A DNA stretch of 18,511 nucleotides from Bacillota bacterium (GTDB lineage Bacteria; Eremiobacterota; SpSt-956; JAKJGF01), in the NCBI GenBank assembly GCA_029555925.1, contig JAKPQU010000278.1:1-18511 (forward strand), written 5' to 3'. The notes under the pieces are model-generated. The model saw only the letters and a program-made list of their open reading frames with translations. It was not told where the DNA came from and ran no database searches. The translations under genes and the position numbers were made by a program. This document shows positions 16,506 to 18,511 of the stretch, one piece after another; positions within the stretch are counted from its first letter, which is position 1, and each line of letters opens with the position of its first letter.

Positions 16506-16571
16506 AAAGTGAAAAGTGAAAAGTGAAGGATAAAGAGTGCAAAATGAAAAATGAAAAGTGAAGGGTGAGTA
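16495..16571 (+). repeat. Array of eleven heptamers overlapping the regulator 2 stop
   Basis: Eleven 7-bp units stay in phase for 77 nt: GTGAGTC, three GTGAAAA, GTGAAGG, ATAAAGA, GTGCAAA, two ATGAAAA, GTGAAGG, GTGAGTA. The first unit lies in the coding sequence of regulator 2 and the second contains its TGA stop. Confidence 0.9.
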
Positions 16572-16575
16572 GTAG

Positions 16576-16597
16576 GGGCGACCCCCTGTGGTCGCCC
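16576..16597. repeat. GGGCGACC hairpin repeat
   Basis: GGGCGACC (16576-16583) and GGTCGCCC (16590-16597) form a perfect 8-bp stem with a 6-nt loop. It is preceded by GTAG and directly continues the heptamer array. GTAGGGGCGACC-type hairpins are a familiar dispersed repeat in many unrelated bacteria. It is not followed by a T tract, so read-through into the ATPase gene is expected. Confidence 0.8.
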
Positions 16598-16641
16598 TGT
16601 ACCGGTAAAGCACTCATCACAACTATAAAAGGAGAATTACA

Positions 16642-17811
16642 GTGAGAATCTTAATAATAACAGGTAAAGGCGGAGTCGGGAAAACAAGTATTTCTGCTGC
16701 TACTGCCGTAAAATGTGCAGAACTTGGCAAATCCACCCTTGTCATGAGCACAGACAGTGCTCACAGCCTTTCAGATTCTTTTGACCTTCCCATAGGTTCC
16801 GAGCCGGTTAAACTGTCTGAGAACCTCTATGGTCAGGAAATAGATGCAGGTAAAGAACTTCAAAGACACTGGAAAGATATACAAAATTTTATAAAAACAA
16901 CTCTCGAGAGCAGAGGCATTGATAATATACTTGCCGAAGAAATATCTGTATTCCCCGGCATGGAAGAACTTTTCAGCCTCCTTACACTTAAAGAATACTA
17001 CAGAACAGGGAAATATGATGTTGTCATAATAGACTGTGCTCCAACTGCCGATACTATAAGGAAACTGAGTTTCCCGGAAGTAGGAAAATGGTATCTTAAA
17101 ACCATATTTCCCATTCAACGTCAGGCAGCAAAGATAGCAGGTCCTGTAGTAAAAGGTCTTTACGGTGTACAGCTTCCTACGGAAGATGTCTTTGCCAGCG
17201 TAAAAAATCTTATACTTGCCCTTGACGGCATGAAAGAACTTCTCTGTGATGAACGTACAACATCCATAAGATTTGTAGTAAATCCTGAAAAAATGGTCAT
17301 AAAAGAAGCGCAGAGAGCCTATACCTATATGAACCTGTTCGGCTACTGGGTAGATGCCATATTTATCAACCGTATTTACCCGCAGGAAATACATGACAGT
17401 TATTTCGGCAAATGGAAAATGCTTCAGGAAAAATATCTTAAAACAATAGAAGAATCGTTTCCATCTATAAAACTATTTCCGGTTCATCTCTTTGACGAAG
17501 AAATAACAGGGCTGGAAAAATTGAACTTACTCGGAGAGCATATATACGGAAACAGTAATCCCGCTCAAATATTCACAGAGGGAAAATCTATAGAAATACA
17601 GGAAAAAATACCCAAAGAAAAATACTGTCTCTCAGTTAAAATGCCCTGTGTAGATAAAAAAGATCTGGATATGTGGGTAAAAGGCGATGAACTCATAATA
17701 AAGACAAATTCTTATAAAAGAAATCTTATACTACCAAGGATGTTAACGTCTATGACACTTCAGGGTGCAAAATTCGAAGATGAAAAATTGAATATTTTAT
17801 TCGGTCTGTAA
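16642..17811 (+). CDS. ArsA/Get3-type ATPase with C-terminal HSP20-like domain
   Basis: This is an anion-transporting-ATPase (ArsA/GET3) family protein of the SIMIBI class, single-domain form, 389 aa. The P-loop GKGGVGKTS is at residues 8-16. The DSAHSLSDSF switch I-type motif is at 38-47, PGMEEL at 105-110, and switch II DCAPTADTIR at 131-140. The last ~64 residues (326-389; YCLSVKMPCVDKKDLDMWVK then GDELIIKT) match the ArsA HSP20-like domain found in bacterial members. No arsB, arsC or arsR-type arsenic genes are present, so an arsenite pump role is not supported; a targeting or chaperone ATPase role is more likely. The start is GTG 16642 with AAAAGGAG 8 nt upstream. It is probably co-transcribed with regulator 2. 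Its last 62 nt overlap the convergent membrane-protein gene. Confidence 0.92.
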   Translation: MRILIITGKGGVGKTSISAATAVKCAELGKSTLVMSTDSAHSLSDSFDLPIGSEPVKLSENLYGQEIDAGKELQRHWKDIQNFIKTTLESRGIDNILAEEISVFPGMEELFSLLTLKEYYRTGKYDVVIIDCAPTADTIRKLSFPEVGKWYLKTIFPIQRQAAKIAGPVVKGLYGVQLPTEDVFASVKNLILALDGMKELLCDERTTSIRFVVNPEKMVIKEAQRAYTYMNLFGYWVDAIFINRIYPQEIHDSYFGKWKMLQEKYLKTIEESFPSIKLFPVHLFDEEITGLEKLNLLGEHIYGNSNPAQIFTEGKSIEIQEKIPKEKYCLSVKMPCVDKKDLDMWVKGDELIIKTNSYKRNLILPRMLTSMTLQGAKFEDEKLNILFGL

Positions 17812-18511
17812 AGCTATATATAAACATCATATAAATCGTAAGTAATGATATAAACTTACTTATGTAATAAGACAGAGGGAAAAATATGAACCTGACCATA
17901 TGCTTTCCTTCCGGTAAAAATACACTGCGAAAAAGATAATTTGTTCTGAATACCTGTTCTATTTTCCCATCAACCAGAACTGTCCAGCCTGGATAATACA
18001 TATCATTTAAGACGAGAAAACCCGGCTTGTCCATAAATACATCAAGAAGCACTTCATCTGTTTCATAATCAATTATACGGACTTTTGAACCATTAGAAGT
18101 AGAAAGAGGTTTATAATTTTTAATAGATTCTTCTGTTCCATAGATGTAACAAACTTCTTTAAGATTATCTTTTTTTTCTTTCATAGCTTTTAAAATCTCT
18201 GCTTCCGATTGAAAAAATTTAGCTCTGGAAACAATAAAAGCCCTGGAGAAAGCCATAGTATTTTCATAAATGTTAACTTCATTGGAATAAATCAATTTCC
18301 ATTTACTTTCAGGAGGTAAAAACATGTTGTTTTTACATATTATGTACTTTAGATTAATTATATTAAAAAAATCATTATCTACGTCTATATAAAATCTTAT
18401 AGCAGGGAAAAAGTCTCTAGTAAAATATTTGGGATCAATCAGTTCTCTAAAAAATTCTGTAATTTTTTTATCTAACACAGGCAAATAAAATCCCAGATCA
18501 TCAATTTCATA
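17750..18511 (-). CDS. YfhO-like membrane protein, C-terminal part
   Basis: The reading frame is open to the right edge of the window (it continues as YEIDDLGFYLPVLDK upstream of an internal TTG at 18484), so only the C-terminal ~253 residues are seen. Features of the YfhO family C-terminus are visible: NIINLKYIICKNN, the YENTMAFSRAFIV strand, PGFLVLNDMYYPGWTVLVDG, the NYLFRSVFLPEGKHMVRFIF segment, and a final membrane helix YYISKFISLLTIYMMFIYSF. Members are large multipass proteins linked to cell-envelope glycosylation. The TAG stop at 17750 lies inside the convergent ATPase gene, giving a 62-bp tail-to-tail overlap. Confidence 0.85.
   Translation of the reverse strand, partial: YEIDDLGFYLPVLDKKITEFFRELIDPKYFTRDFFPAIRFYIDVDNDFFNIINLKYIICKNNMFLPPESKWKLIYSNEVNIYENTMAFSRAFIVSRAKFFQSEAEILKAMKEKKDNLKEVCYIYGTEESIKNYKPLSTSNGSKVRIIDYETDEVLLDVFMDKPGFLVLNDMYYPGWTVLVDGKIEQVFRTNYLFRSVFLPEGKHMVRFIFFPLSYYISKFISLLTIYMMFIYSFTDRIKYSIFHLRILHPEVS

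Noticed and set aside
16576..16597. GGGCGACC hairpin as intrinsic terminator
   Set aside because: No T tract follows on either strand; it matches a familiar dispersed hairpin repeat instead.
16771..17394. 207-aa open frame antisense to the ArsA-type ATPase gene
   Set aside because: Composition is Phe/Tyr/Cys-rich as expected for a complement of a Lys/Glu-rich gene, and the sense gene has all family motifs.
16642..17811. Arsenite efflux pump ATPase (arsA)
   Set aside because: Single ATPase domain with HSP20-like end and no arsB, arsD or arsC neighbours; the ArsA/Get3 family name is kept without the arsenic role.

Overview
The window carries a bacterial core-gene block on the minus strand (rpoB, rpoC, rpsL, rpsG, fusA, start of tuf). 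On its other side is an accessory region with intergenic repeats. The sequence is AT-rich. RpoB (1142 aa) and RpoC (1199 aa) lack the large lineage insertions of proteobacterial RNA polymerase, and S12 has the longer internal segment seen in Firmicutes. This points to a Gram-positive-type or other deep, probably uncultured lineage. I cannot name a genus. Seven of the thirteen start codons that can be examined are GTG or TTG, including five of the six genes of the core block.

Layout. 1-3169: tuf (partial), fusA, rpsG and rpsL on the minus strand, read from a consensus promoter at 3270-3298. 3178-3522: rpsL leader, a palindromic terminator-like element, and an inverted pair of 8-bp tandem arrays touching the rpoC stop. 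3522-10615: rpoC and rpoB, separated by a 15-bp perfect hairpin. 10616-10985: a rpoB leader of about 335 nt with its own consensus promoter and a possible attenuator; no rplJ/rplL precedes it. 11025-12160: a truncated AAA-ATPase-like gene bracketed by inverted copies of a 9-bp-period repeat. 12162-13139: glpQ (minus). 13368-13916: Uma2-family nuclease-like gene (minus). 14225-17811 (plus): GbsR-like regulator 1, a secreted Pro-Ser-Ala/helical-repeat protein, GbsR-like regulator 2, and an ArsA/Get3-type ATPase. 17750-18511: the C-terminal end of a YfhO-like membrane protein (minus), overlapping the end of the ATPase gene.

The strongest unexplained signal is in the spacers. Several genes end in, or run directly into, tandem arrays of 7-, 8- or 9-bp units. 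Many of these arrays are arranged as inverted pairs that could form hairpins. In addition, a palindromic MITE-like element occurs twice in opposite orientations (13158-13368 and 15698-15987), bracketing the Uma2, regulator 1 and secreted-protein genes. Two protein-level oddities stand out in the core block: a four-cysteine zinc-ribbon-like insertion in RpoB, and an EF-G whose domain IV tip has Arg where canonical EF-G has the conserved His.

The core block makes the beta and beta-prime subunits of RNA polymerase and the translation proteins S12, S7, EF-G and EF-Tu. Downstream, the GbsR-like regulator 2 and the ArsA-type ATPase look like one transcription unit. Regulator 1 has a perfect inverted repeat at its own predicted transcription start, which suggests autoregulation.
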